The notes beneath the pieces are model-generated. The model did no database searches, was not told the DNA's origin, and saw only the letters and a list, made by a program, of their open reading frames with translations. A DNA stretch of 26,129 bases from the NCBI GenBank assembly GCA_937877515.1, contig CALFIX010000007.1, positions 1 to 26,129 on the forward strand. Direction: 5' to 3'. This DNA comes from an uncultured Treponema sp. (GTDB lineage: Bacteria; Spirochaetota; Spirochaetia; Treponematales; Treponemataceae). Below are positions 16,022-24,397 of the stretch, piece after piece. The number at the start of each line of letters is the position of its first letter. Within the stretch, counting starts at the first letter, position 1. The translations under genes were made by a program, and so were the position numbers.

Positions 16022-16729
16022 ATGGCAGATTCTTTAATTAAGGAAAATATTTTAAAAATAAAAGATTCAATTTTGGAAGCGGAAAAAAAATCATGCAGAA
16101 ATGAAAACTCTGTTAAGCTTTGTGCTGTAAGCAAGTTTCATCCTAAAGAAGACGTTCTGGAAGCCCTGGCTGCGGAACAATTTATCTTTGGAGAAAACAG
16201 GGTTCAGGAAGCCTATGAAAAATTTAATTCTGAAGATATAAAGAAATTAAAGCCATCTCTTCACATAATTGGAAGCTTACAAACAAACAAAGTAAAGAAA
16301 GCTGTAGAAATTGCAGAGTGCATTCAATCTGTAGATAGAGAAGAATTATTACGCGAAATAGAAAAAAGAGCCTCAAATATTGACAGGCAGATTGATGTAC
16401 TTTTTGAGCTTCATACGGGTGAAGAAAGTAAGGCAGGTTTCTTATCGGAAGATGAAGCTTTTTATTCTCTGGAAAATATTTGTAAAGGTTTGTATCCTCA
16501 TGTTCATGTAAAAGGTTTTATGACTATGGCGCCATTTACAGAAGATGAAAAAGCTGTAAGAGCTTCGTTTATAAAGTTAAGAAATGTATTGGAAAAATCT
16601 AACGTTAGGTTTCCTGAGTTAAATCTGACAGAATTAAGTATGGGAATGAGTGGTGACTATAAAATTGCAATAGAGGAAGGCAGTACGATGGTTCGCATTG
16701 GTACTGCAATTTTTGGTGAAAGAAAATGA
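16022..16729 (+). CDS. yggS: YggS/PROSC family pyridoxal phosphate homeostasis protein
   Basis: This protein binds pyridoxal 5'-phosphate and keeps free PLP and amino-acid pools in balance; no enzymatic reaction is established for the family. The 235-residue single alpha/beta-barrel length is typical. Lys38 in LCAVSKFHP is the PLP lysine, FGENRVQEA follows at about 56-64, and LHIIGSLQTNK is the usual next strand. The C-terminal LSMGMSGD and STMVRIGTAIFG motifs hold the phosphate. AAGGTG lies upstream of the ATG. It begins three bases after rsmA and its stop overlaps the next start in ATGA. Confidence 0.95.
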   Translation: MADSLIKENILKIKDSILEAEKKSCRNENSVKLCAVSKFHPKEDVLEALAAEQFIFGENRVQEAYEKFNSEDIKKLKPSLHIIGSLQTNKVKKAVEIAECIQSVDREELLREIEKRASNIDRQIDVLFELHTGEESKAGFLSEDEAFYSLENICKGLYPHVHVKGFMTMAPFTEDEKAVRASFIKLRNVLEKSNVRFPELNLTELSMGMSGDYKIAIEEGSTMVRIGTAIFGERK

Positions 16730-17298
16730 AAAAGGCTTTTCTGATTTCTGCATTAGTTTTTTCTCTTGTGTTACCTGTTTTTGCTGCAACAACCACTTCT
16801 TCCTCAACGACTCCGGAAGAATATCAGCCTCATGAATTTCCTCAGTGGGCACATGATTTACGTAGAACGGAAATCATTGCATTTGGTTCTCTGCCTTTTG
16901 TCACAATAGGTGTAAGTTTACTTTACAGTACGTATCTTTTTTATACAGGTGAAGAATCCTCGTTCTTGAATCCTTTAACAATTGCAGATTCTTTTTCATC
17001 AGATCAGCAGATAAATATTTTAAAGATATCTGTTGGTGTAAGTGCTGTTTTGGGGCTTGTAGATTTGGGAATAACAGTCTTACGACGGAGTAGTATAAAC
17101 TATAGTTTAATGAAAAAACAAAAGAATGTTAGTCATCCTTCCGTTTCTCCAATTGCACCAGGTGAACTAATTCCATACCCGGGTGATGAATCTTTAAATG
17201 AAGAAAAAGAAAGCCCTGAATTTACGGAAACTAATTCTGGTAATGATGATGTTTTTGAAATAGAAGCTGAATATGAGACTGAAGTTGTGGAAGAATAG
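16726..17298 (+). CDS. Small membrane protein of unknown function
   Basis: I do not recognise this 190-residue protein. It has a signal peptide ending in PVFA at about residue 20, a Thr/Ser stretch, then two further hydrophobic segments (about 50-70 and 95-115) and a long, acidic, probably disordered C-terminus with proline. The pattern fits an inner-membrane protein with a charged tail. It starts inside the stop of yggS (ATGA) and ends three bases before the RluD-like gene, so it is translationally tied to both. No catalytic motif is seen. Confidence 0.75.
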   Translation: MKKAFLISALVFSLVLPVFAATTTSSSTTPEEYQPHEFPQWAHDLRRTEIIAFGSLPFVTIGVSLLYSTYLFYTGEESSFLNPLTIADSFSSDQQINILKISVGVSAVLGLVDLGITVLRRSSINYSLMKKQKNVSHPSVSPIAPGELIPYPGDESLNEEKESPEFTETNSGNDDVFEIEAEYETEVVEE

Positions 17299-17300
17299 TT

Positions 17301-18251
17301 ATGCCAATAATTAATTTAGAGGTTCCTTCTGAATATTCAGGCTCTGAAAGACTAGATAAATACATAGCTCAGTCTGATTCTTTTATGAATCGAAGCCGCT
17401 TAAAGACTTGTGCAAAAAAAATTCTTGTAAATGATAAAGAAGTAAAAGTTTCTTATAAAGTAAAGGCCTGTGATAAAATTTTTATTGAATGGGAAGAAAA
17501 TGTTCCCTCTGATATTAAGGCTGAAAATATTCCTCTTGATATAATTTATGAAGATGAAGATGTCTGCGTTATAAATAAAAAACAGGGAATGGTTACTCAT
17601 CCAGCCTTAGGAAACTGGAATGGAACTCTGGTTAATGCCTTATTATGGCATAGAGGTGAAGAGCTTACTTCTAAAGAAAATCTAAGGCCAGGTATTGTTC
17701 ACCGTCTGGACAAAGATACAAGCGGCCTGATTATTACTGCAAAAAACAGATATGCTGAGGAATGGCTTTCACATCAGTTTAAAAATCATCGTAGCATAAA
17801 AAAAGAGTATATTTGTATTTGTTTGGGCAGACCTTCTCATCAACATGGAACAATCCGTACTCAGATTATTAGAGATCCGCGAAATAGAAAGTTATTTAAG
17901 GCTGTTACGGGTACAGATGAAGGGAAAAAGGCTGTAACCAAATATAGCTGTATTGCCTGTTATGGAGAATATTCGCTTTTCAGGGTACAGATTTTAACTG
18001 GAAGAACTCATCAAATCAGGGTACACATGAAATATCTGAATTGCCCCATACTTGGAGACAGCCTTTATTCAAAACAGGATAAAAAATTTTCTAAGGCAAC
18101 GCTTATGCTTCATGCAAGAAGATTAGAAATAATCCTTCCAGATAAAAGCGAAAAATCGATTTTTACAACTTCAACACCGGAACGTTTTTTAGAAGTTCAA
18201 AAAGTCTTAAAGAGAGACTATAAAAAAACAATCTTAGACAGGGGAAAGTAG
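17301..18251 (+). CDS. rluD: RluD-like 23S rRNA pseudouridine synthase
   Basis: This RluA-family enzyme isomerises uridine to pseudouridine; by architecture it is RluD-like, whose targets lie in helix 69 of 23S rRNA. The 316 residues have an N-terminal S4 RNA-binding domain (about 14-75) and a catalytic domain. The catalytic Asp137 is in the invariant HRLDKDTSG. LTGRTHQIRVHM near 233-245 and LGDSLY are the usual binding-site motifs. GGAAG precedes the ATG. It is followed after two bases by a second, more divergent RluA-family gene. The exact target uridines cannot be read here. Confidence 0.93.
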   Translation: MPIINLEVPSEYSGSERLDKYIAQSDSFMNRSRLKTCAKKILVNDKEVKVSYKVKACDKIFIEWEENVPSDIKAENIPLDIIYEDEDVCVINKKQGMVTHPALGNWNGTLVNALLWHRGEELTSKENLRPGIVHRLDKDTSGLIITAKNRYAEEWLSHQFKNHRSIKKEYICICLGRPSHQHGTIRTQIIRDPRNRKLFKAVTGTDEGKKAVTKYSCIACYGEYSLFRVQILTGRTHQIRVHMKYLNCPILGDSLYSKQDKKFSKATLMLHARRLEIILPDKSEKSIFTTSTPERFLEVQKVLKRDYKKTILDRGK

Positions 18252-18253
18252 CT

Positions 18254-19006
18254 ATGGAAAAAAGTAAAACGATTTCTATCGTGCATGAGGCTACAGATTT
18301 TGAACCCTTTGTCATTCTTGATAAGCCACGGGGGCTACCTTCTGCACCCCTTGTATCCGGCGAAGACAGTGCTTTAACTCAATGTGCAAGACTTTATCCT
18401 GATGTAAAACGTGTTTTTGGAAAAAAAGAAATAGAATACGGGCTTCTGCACAGAATAGATACAGAAACGGAGGGGCTTTTATTAATCTGTTTGACGCAAG
18501 AATTTTATGACAAGATGCTGTGCGTACAGAATTGTGACGGTTTTAAAAAAGAGTACACAGCAGTCTGTAAAAAAAATTTAGAATGTAAACAAGAAGGTTT
18601 TCCTCCTTTTAATGCTGATTTTTCTGCAGAAAATACATGCTCTCTTAATGCAGTTATTTCATCTAAGTTCAGGGCTTTTGGTAAAAAAGGAGCTTTAGTT
18701 AGACCTGTAAGTTCTGATAGTGGTAAAGCTGCTTTAAAAGCTGCAACAAACAGAGAATATAAAACAAACGTTTCTATAGAATTATTAGAAAAAAATATGC
18801 TAAAAGCTTCCTGTTCTCTAACCAGGGGGTTTAGGCATCAGGTTAGGTGTCATTTAGCATGGGCATCCATGCCAATTGTTGGTGATAGACTTTATAATCC
18901 TAAATTTAAGGAATCTGATTATTTTTGCTTTTGGGCTACAGGCTTAAGTTTTATAAATCCTATAACAGATAAACTTTTTAAAATCAGCAAACATGTTGCA
19001 TATTGA
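18254..19006 (+). CDS. Divergent RluA-family pseudouridine synthase
   Basis: This is a second pseudouridine synthase of 250 residues with no S4 domain. Asp69 in HRIDTETEG is the catalytic aspartate; the usual HRLDKDTSG is changed but the Arg-Ile/Leu-Asp core is kept. LTRGFRHQVRCHLA and GDRLYNP match the family. The part between about 95 and 170 is poorly conserved. Its target is unknown; it could modify rRNA or tRNA. It lies two bases after the rluD-like gene and its stop codon sits inside the promoter of the tRNA-Leu that follows. Confidence 0.87.
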   Translation: MEKSKTISIVHEATDFEPFVILDKPRGLPSAPLVSGEDSALTQCARLYPDVKRVFGKKEIEYGLLHRIDTETEGLLLICLTQEFYDKMLCVQNCDGFKKEYTAVCKKNLECKQEGFPPFNADFSAENTCSLNAVISSKFRAFGKKGALVRPVSSDSGKAALKAATNREYKTNVSIELLEKNMLKASCSLTRGFRHQVRCHLAWASMPIVGDRLYNPKFKESDYFCFWATGLSFINPITDKLFKISKHVAY

Positions 19007-19031
19007 CAGATTAAGCTCATTTTTTTATACT
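19003..19031 (+). promoter_or_regulatory. Promoter of tRNA-Leu
   Basis: A perfect TTGACA (19003-19008), a 17-base spacer and TATACT (19026-19031) end 12 bases before the tRNA. The -35 box contains the TGA stop of the upstream pseudouridine synthase gene (19004-19006). Confidence 0.88.
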
Positions 19032-19043
19032 GAACCTGCATTT

Positions 19044-19127
19044 GCCCAAATGGTGAAACTGGTAGACACGCTAGGTTCAGGTCCTAGAGCCCGCAAGGGT
19101 GTGCAAGTTCGAGTCTTGTTTTGGGCA
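19044..19127 (+). tRNA. tRNA-Leu (anticodon CAG)
   Basis: This 84-nt class II tRNA has acceptor strands GCCCAAA and TTTGGGC. The anticodon stem is CTAGG/CCTAG around TTCAGGT, giving anticodon CAG. A long variable arm (GCCCGCAAGGGTGT region) and the T loop GTTCGAGTC complete it. The discriminator is A and no CCA is encoded. Confidence 0.97.
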
Positions 19128-19132
19128 GTATT

Positions 19133-19543
19133 TTATTGACAGCGGTAAAATGTTAAGACAATCAATCCTATTAAAACAACAACGCACGCTATGAAAAGCC
19201 ATGCAGGTGTTCCATCACCTGCATATTGTTTTTTTACGTTCTTTTCATGCTGCTTAAATGCATTTTTTATCTTTAATTTAGAGAGAAAAGAGAGTTTGTG
19301 CTTTCTTCCGTCTAAGGTTTCTTCTTCATCATCTGAGGAACCGTAAATTTCTTCATGAGTCATTGCATAGTGGCAGCCGGGACAACCGGTCTTAAAGTCA
19401 TTTACTGTTCCCATTCTGCCACATTTAGGACAACGGACACTGGAAAAAAATCTGCCGCATTTAGGGCAGAATTTTGCTTTTGCAGCAACTTCAGAGCCAC
19501 AGTTTTCACAAAAATATTTAGCTTTGGTTTTGTTTTGAGCCAT
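19133..19543 (-). CDS. Double zinc-ribbon protein with C-terminal membrane anchor
   Basis: Function is unknown. The 136 residues hold four CxxC pairs in the first 57 (Cys12/15, 26/29, 38/41, 54/57), enough for two zinc ribbons. A basic linker follows, then one hydrophobic helix near 112-132, so the zinc domain would be held on the cytoplasmic face. Zinc ribbons of this kind bind nucleic acid or protein. Its ATG overlaps the stop of the upstream secreted-protein gene in TAATG, so the pair is cotranslated. The C-terminal part is overlapped by a probable terminator hairpin on the opposite strand. Confidence 0.85.
   Translation of the reverse strand: MAQNKTKAKYFCENCGSEVAAKAKFCPKCGRFFSSVRCPKCGRMGTVNDFKTGCPGCHYAMTHEEIYGSSDDEEETLDGRKHKLSFLSKLKIKNAFKQHEKNVKKQYAGDGTPAWLFIACVVVLIGLIVLTFYRCQ
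19201..19235 (+). terminator. Candidate intrinsic terminator for tRNA-Leu, inside the opposing gene
   Basis: A perfect 9-bp stem (19201-19209 with 19216-19224), a six-base loop and, after four bases, seven T lie 74 bases past the tRNA on the plus strand. It falls within the last coding part of the convergent zinc-ribbon gene. The gap between stem and T run makes it slightly weaker than a standard terminator. Confidence 0.55.
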
Positions 19544-20505
19544 TATTCGGTTCCTAAATTATCAACTGTGTAATCATATATCTGCCAAATTCCGTCTCTT
19601 TGTCTCATGTGATACGTATATCTTTTCTTTTCCAGGAATTTGTCATTTTTAAACCATTCCAAAACTTTTACGGAGCCTTCGTTCTGAGAATAAGTTGTTG
19701 TTTCTATTTCAAATTTATGCGGAATAGCAACAATGTCCGTATCAATCCTTTGCTGCATCAAGTCTGCCTTAAAGCTTCTGATCATTTCTGCTCTTTCGTC
19801 TGCACTTACACTATTATATCTTCTGCTTCTAGTAGGATCCCGTTTTAGCATTTCTTCAATGTCCATGTACAAAAAGAACTGGTCCCAGAGACTTTTCTGA
19901 CGTGCGACAATTGTCTGTTCTACAACCTTATCAGGACTGATTTCTTCTGGAGAAAGAATAGCTGCAGACTCAGCTTTTACAGAAACCATGGAAGAGCTTG
20001 CAGCTTGAGGAGTAGGCCTGATTTCTAAACTTAATCTATTAGATTCAAGTTGAACAAGTTTATTGCGGTATAGTTCCGGATAGAACGTAAGTTTTACGTA
20101 ATAAATTGAAGGTGTGTTAATCTCAAGATAATTTTTTAGATTCTCAATAAAAGAATACTGTTCACCAGGCTCTAAGGAAATTTCCCTGAAGTATACGGTC
20201 TGGTTTGTTGTTCTCTTTCTTATAAGATTTTGATTCTGCTCCAACTGCGCGTTTTTTACCGTGAATGCTGTAAAATCAATGGAAAACATTCTGTCATCTG
20301 CCAATTTAAAACGCAATGTGTCAGAACCGGTATTGCTTACAGTAATATGTACGTAAACAGGATTTGAATCAGCTTCTCCCGGATAATACATTGTTCTGTC
20401 ATAAAATTTTATGGAAACTTCAGCATTTTTAGAAAAATCTTCTGCATAAGTCCACTGTGCAAACAGCATAAAAAATAATATAATGGCGAGTGGGGTACGT
20501 TTCAC
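19543..20505 (-). CDS. Secreted protein of unknown function
   Basis: I do not recognise this 320-residue protein. A signal peptide ends in WTYA at about residue 21 with no lipobox, so it is probably periplasmic. Residues 28-150 look like an immunoglobulin-like beta domain (NTGSDTLRFKLADDRMFS is reminiscent of BsuPI-type domains, but this is weak). A Pro/Ser linker leads to a helical, charged segment (about 200-260) and a final beta region of SnoaL/NTF2-like look (YTYHMRQRDGIWQIYDYTV), which is only a guess. The GTG start at 20505 is set by AAGGAG eight bases upstream. It is divergent from mfd and overlaps the zinc-ribbon start by one base. Confidence 0.8.
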   Translation of the reverse strand: MKRTPLAIILFFMLFAQWTYAEDFSKNAEVSIKFYDRTMYYPGEADSNPVYVHITVSNTGSDTLRFKLADDRMFSIDFTAFTVKNAQLEQNQNLIRKRTTNQTVYFREISLEPGEQYSFIENLKNYLEINTPSIYYVKLTFYPELYRNKLVQLESNRLSLEIRPTPQAASSSMVSVKAESAAILSPEEISPDKVVEQTIVARQKSLWDQFFLYMDIEEMLKRDPTRSRRYNSVSADERAEMIRSFKADLMQQRIDTDIVAIPHKFEIETTTYSQNEGSVKVLEWFKNDKFLEKKRYTYHMRQRDGIWQIYDYTVDNLGTE

Positions 20506-20539
20506 TTTTAGACTCCTTATTACTTATATATCGGCAATT

Positions 20540-23500
20540 ATGAAAAATTTATTATCTACAAATTCATTAGTTTCTCTGTTAAAGTCTTATAATCAGATGT
20601 CTGACGCCATTTTACAAGTGTCAGATCTGGAAAACTCCAACATTACGGGCCTGAAGGGTAGTTTAAAATCTTTTTTTATCGCCCAATATATTGAACATTC
20701 AAGATTGGAAAGAATTCATAAGGGGCAGTACGAGGGGAAGGCTCCCTTGCCTCAGGACTTTTTGATTGTAGTTTCTACGGCAAAAGAGGCTGATGAAATT
20801 GAAAGTGACTTACAAACGATTATTCAGGAAAAAGTCCAGATTTTTAAGCTTTCATGGTGGCAAACGCTGCCGTATAGAAGTGTTGCAAAATCGTCAGTTA
20901 TTTTTGGAGAGAGGGCAAGTTTTCTTTCTAAATTGGCAGATAAATCTTTATCTCCGAATGCAAAAGACAGAGTGTTTATTGTAAGTGAAAGATCTTTTTT
21001 AAGTCCTCTTCCTCCTTCAAAATATGTACGAAATCTTTCTCTTAAGCTGAAGGCTGGAATGTCATTGGACATAATGCAGCTTTCGTCCCGTCTTACGGAG
21101 CTGGGTTTTTTAAGGGTGCCTCGAGTTTCTGTTCATGGTGAGTATGCTTTACGGGGTGAAGTTATAGACGTCTTTATGCCGGGTGAAAAAAATGCTTTCA
21201 GGCTTCTTTTTGACTTTGACACTTTAGATCAGATAAAAACGTTTGACATAGAAACTCAATCATCAAAAGAAAAGGTGGATGAAATTTTAATTTACCCTAT
21301 GAAGGAAGTTTTATGGACGGAGGAGCTTGTAGAAAAGCTTGAGTCGTATTTTTCCTTTGTGGATAAAAATGGAATCGAAAACGATTATGCCTCTTATGAC
21401 AGTTTAAGACATAATGTGACAAAAGATACAGATCTGAAACCTAAAATAATGCCAGAATGTCTAAAAAATGATACATCTTTAGAAGGTACTTTAAGCAAAG
21501 ATGAGCTTTTTGAATCAAAAAATATATATTTAAAATTTACAAGAGAGGCTAAAGAAAAAGAGGAAAATTTACTAATGGAACTTTCCTTAAATAAAGAAAG
21601 TGAAGGTGAAGAATTTTTTTATGGACAGTTATGGGGGGCAAAATGTTCTCTTTTAGATTATGTTCAGGAGGACACTCCTGTTTTTTATGTTGATTTTGAC
21701 CGCATGGTAAATGCTGAAAAATCTATACAGAATGAATATGAAATCTCATACCGTTCGGCACGCTTAAATTTTCCTGTTCCTCCACCTTCAGAGCTCTTAC
21801 TAAATTTCTCTGAACTTATAGAAAGTCATAAAAAAAACATTCAATTCAGATCTCTGGATAACATAGAAATAAAAGATTCATTAAATATTCAATCAGAGGT
21901 AAGTAGAAGTTTTTTTGGAAATATAAATTATCTAAAGGAAGAATTAACAAATCTTCAGAATTCGCTATGGCATATTTATGTTTTTGCAGATAATCCAAAT
22001 CAAAGTTTGCGCATAAAAGAAATTTTAAAAGACTTTATTGAGCCCGAAATTTTAAAGGAAAAGAGTAGTGCACTTGGACAGATTCTTTTCCCGTTACAAA
22101 TTTTACCACTTTCCTTGAGCGAAGGTTTTTCGGTTACAGAAGAAAAAATTCTTGTAATTCAAGAAAATGAAATATTTGGACGTAAAAAAAATACACCTGT
22201 TTCTACAAGAAAAGTTTCAAGCAAAGCTTTAGACAGCTTTATAGAACTAAATCCCGGAGACTATGTGGTTCATGTAAATTATGGAATTGGTCTTTTTAAG
22301 GGAATTGAACGGGTAAAAACAAGTGGATATTCCCATGGTGAAAAAACAGAAATTACAGAGCGTGATTATATAAAACTTGAATATGCAGATGAAGAATATG
22401 CTTTTGTTCCAATTGAACAAGTCAATATGGTCCAGCGATACATTGGTAACGAAAACGAAAAGCCAAGGCTAGATCGTATTGGAAGTAAAAGCTGGACTGC
22501 AAGAAAAGCAAAAGTTCAGGCAAAAGTTGAAGAAATTGCAAATAAACTTATTGATTTGTATTCAAAAAGGCAGGCTTCAAGAGGTTTTCCGTTCCCAAAA
22601 GACACTGAATGGCAAGCTGCGTTTGAAGCTGCTTTTCCGTATGAAGATACTCCAGACCAGGCCTTAGCTACGGAAGACATAAAAAAAGACATGGAAAGCT
22701 CTGTTCCGATGGATCGCCTGGTTTGTGGTGATGTTGGCTATGGCAAAACGGAAATAGCTATGAGGGCCGCTTTTAAGGCTGTTATGGGAGGAAAGCAGGT
22801 TGCATTTTTAGCTCCAACTACAATTTTAGCTGAACAGCATTACGAAAACTGTTTGGAGAGGTTTAAAAATTTTCCTGTATCCATTGCACAGATGAGCAGA
22901 TTTGTAAGTACTTCAGAACAAAGGAAAATACTTGAAAAGCTAAAAAAAGGAGAAGTTGATATTTTAATCGGAACTCACCGGATAATTCAAAAAGATGTTA
23001 TTTTTAAAGATTTAGGTCTGATGATTATAGATGAAGAGCAAAGATTTGGTGTAAAAGATAAAGAAAAGCTAAAAGTCTTAAAAAATAATATAGACAGCTT
23101 AGCCATGAGCGCAACTCCTATTCCAAGAACGCTTCACATGAGTCTTTTAAAAATAAGAGATATGTCTCTTTTAACAACTCCACCTCAAAATAGACAAAGC
23201 ATAGAAACTTCAATTGAATCTTATGATGATGAAAAAATAGCCAGGGCTATAAGACGCGAAGTTGAGCGGGGAGGGCAAGTATTTTATCTTCATAACAGGG
23301 TAGAAACATTGGAAGAGACTAGAATAAAGCTAGAGCATTTACTTCCGGAAATGTTAATAGATACAGCCCATGGACAAATGAGTGCAGAAGAATTAGATGA
23401 CATTTTCAGGCGATTTAAAATGGGTGGATTTAATGTGCTTGTTGCTACAACAATAATTGAAAACGGTATAGATATTCCGAATGTAAATACAATAATCATA

Positions 23501-24268
23501 GATAGAGCCGATATGTATGGTGTAAGTCAGCTGTATCAGCTTAGAGGACGTGTCGGCAGAAGCGACCGAAAGGCTTATGCATATTTGTTTTATCCGGAAA
23601 ACAAGGCTTTGTCAGAAGTTGCAATGAAACGACTTCAAGTGATTTCTGATTTTACAGAACTAGGTTCAGGCTTTAAAATTGCCATGAAGGATATGGAAAT
23701 TCGTGGAGCTGGAAACCTGTTAGGACGCGACCAAAGCGGCGAAGTTTATGCAGTAGGCTTTGAAATGTACCTGAATTTATTGAATCAGGCCATTGAACGA
23801 CTTACGACGAGCGGCTGGCATGCCCAGGATGAAGTTTTACTAGAATTGGAATATTCAGGTTTTATTCCCGACACTTATATAAAAGATGCGCAAACTAAAA
23901 TGGAACTTTACAAGAAAATTGCTTCAATTAGCTCTGAGGACGAACTTACAAATGTTTATGGAGAATTCTTTGACAGATTTGGTCCTGTGCCAGATGAAGT
24001 AAATAGTCTTTTAAGTCTTGCAAAAATAAGAATTATCAGTAACAGGCTCGGAATAAAGAGTCTTAAAGAAAAACAAGGCGTCCTGAATGTAGAATTTAAT
24101 TCAGTTAATTCTGTAAACATAGATAAGGTTTTACGCCTTATAAAAACTTCTGGTGGAAGAGTTCGCTTAAATCCTCAAAATCCTAATTTATTAATTCTTC
24201 AAACAGGAAGTATTGATTTATCTAGTAAAGCAGATTTTATAAAAGAAAAGTTGGAAGCCCTTGCATAA
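20540..24268 (+). CDS. mfd: Transcription-repair coupling factor Mfd
   Basis: This DNA translocase removes RNA polymerase stalled at DNA damage and recruits UvrA to start nucleotide excision repair. The 1242 residues include a UvrB-like N-terminal region, an RNA-polymerase-interacting RID domain at about 560-640 (ELNPGDYVVHVNYGIGLFKG), and an SF2 motor. Walker A has Lys736 (GDVGYGKTE), the DEEQ box begins at Asp831, and SATPIPRTL follows. The motor is RecG-like in its second half and ends in the UvrA-inhibiting C-terminal domain. ATG at 20540 (KNLLSTNSLVSLL) fits the family. An in-frame ATG at 20483 lies in the opposing gene and is rejected. No strong ribosome site is seen; a perfect TATAAT (20479-20484) could be its -10 but lacks a good -35. 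Confidence 0.96.
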   Translation: MKNLLSTNSLVSLLKSYNQMSDAILQVSDLENSNITGLKGSLKSFFIAQYIEHSRLERIHKGQYEGKAPLPQDFLIVVSTAKEADEIESDLQTIIQEKVQIFKLSWWQTLPYRSVAKSSVIFGERASFLSKLADKSLSPNAKDRVFIVSERSFLSPLPPSKYVRNLSLKLKAGMSLDIMQLSSRLTELGFLRVPRVSVHGEYALRGEVIDVFMPGEKNAFRLLFDFDTLDQIKTFDIETQSSKEKVDEILIYPMKEVLWTEELVEKLESYFSFVDKNGIENDYASYDSLRHNVTKDTDLKPKIMPECLKNDTSLEGTLSKDELFESKNIYLKFTREAKEKEENLLMELSLNKESEGEEFFYGQLWGAKCSLLDYVQEDTPVFYVDFDRMVNAEKSIQNEYEISYRSARLNFPVPPPSELLLNFSELIESHKKNIQFRSLDNIEIKDSLNIQSEVSRSFFGNINYLKEELTNLQNSLWHIYVFADNPNQSLRIKEILKDFIEPEILKEKSSALGQILFPLQILPLSLSEGFSVTEEKILVIQENEIFGRKKNTPVSTRKVSSKALDSFIELNPGDYVVHVNYGIGLFKGIERVKTSGYSHGEKTEITERDYIKLEYADEEYAFVPIEQVNMVQRYIGNENEKPRLDRIGSKSWTARKAKVQAKVEEIANKLIDLYSKRQASRGFPFPKDTEWQAAFEAAFPYEDTPDQALATEDIKKDMESSVPMDRLVCGDVGYGKTEIAMRAAFKAVMGGKQVAFLAPTTILAEQHYENCLERFKNFPVSIAQMSRFVSTSEQRKILEKLKKGEVDILIGTHRIIQKDVIFKDLGLMIIDEEQRFGVKDKEKLKVLKNNIDSLAMSATPIPRTLHMSLLKIRDMSLLTTPPQNRQSIETSIESYDDEKIARAIRREVERGGQVFYLHNRVETLEETRIKLEHLLPEMLIDTAHGQMSAEELDDIFRRFKMGGFNVLVATTIIENGIDIPNVNTIIIDRADMYGVSQLYQLRGRVGRSDRKAYAYLFYPENKALSEVAMKRLQVISDFTELGSGFKIAMKDMEIRGAGNLLGRDQSGEVYAVGFEMYLNLLNQAIERLTTSGWHAQDEVLLELEYSGFIPDTYIKDAQTKMELYKKIASISSEDELTNVYGEFFDRFGPVPDEVNSLLSLAKIRIISNRLGIKSLKEKQGVLNVEFNSVNSVNIDKVLRLIKTSGGRVRLNPQNPNLLILQTGSIDLSSKADFIKEKLEALA

Positions 24269-24397
24269 AAAGGGAGCTATAGATGCAATTGCTTCTTCTT
24301 ATAGAGAATGTTGGAACTTTTGGCTAAAAAATAACTTCTTATAATGTATATTCTGTCTACTAGTATATATAAAATCACTTTTTTTTGTAAAAGCACG
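24269..24397. other. AT-rich spacer between mfd and the insertion sequence
   Basis: This holds no supported gene. A 14-codon frame (24283-24327) follows GGGAG but is too short to call. TATAAT at 24340-24345 has no good -35. The last eight bases before the insertion end (24390-24397) would be one copy of the target duplication if the IS is intact. Confidence 0.5.

Noticed and set aside
16605..16852. Minus-strand frames across the yggS end
   Set aside because: They overlap yggS and the next gene, both clearly coding on the plus strand.
20483..20539. N-terminal extension of Mfd from ATG at 20483
   Set aside because: It lies in the opposing secreted-protein gene, has no ribosome site, and the family-like N-terminus begins at 20540.
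24283..24327. 14-codon frame after mfd with GGGAG upstream
   Set aside because: It is too short and featureless to call a gene; it is noted in the spacer entry.
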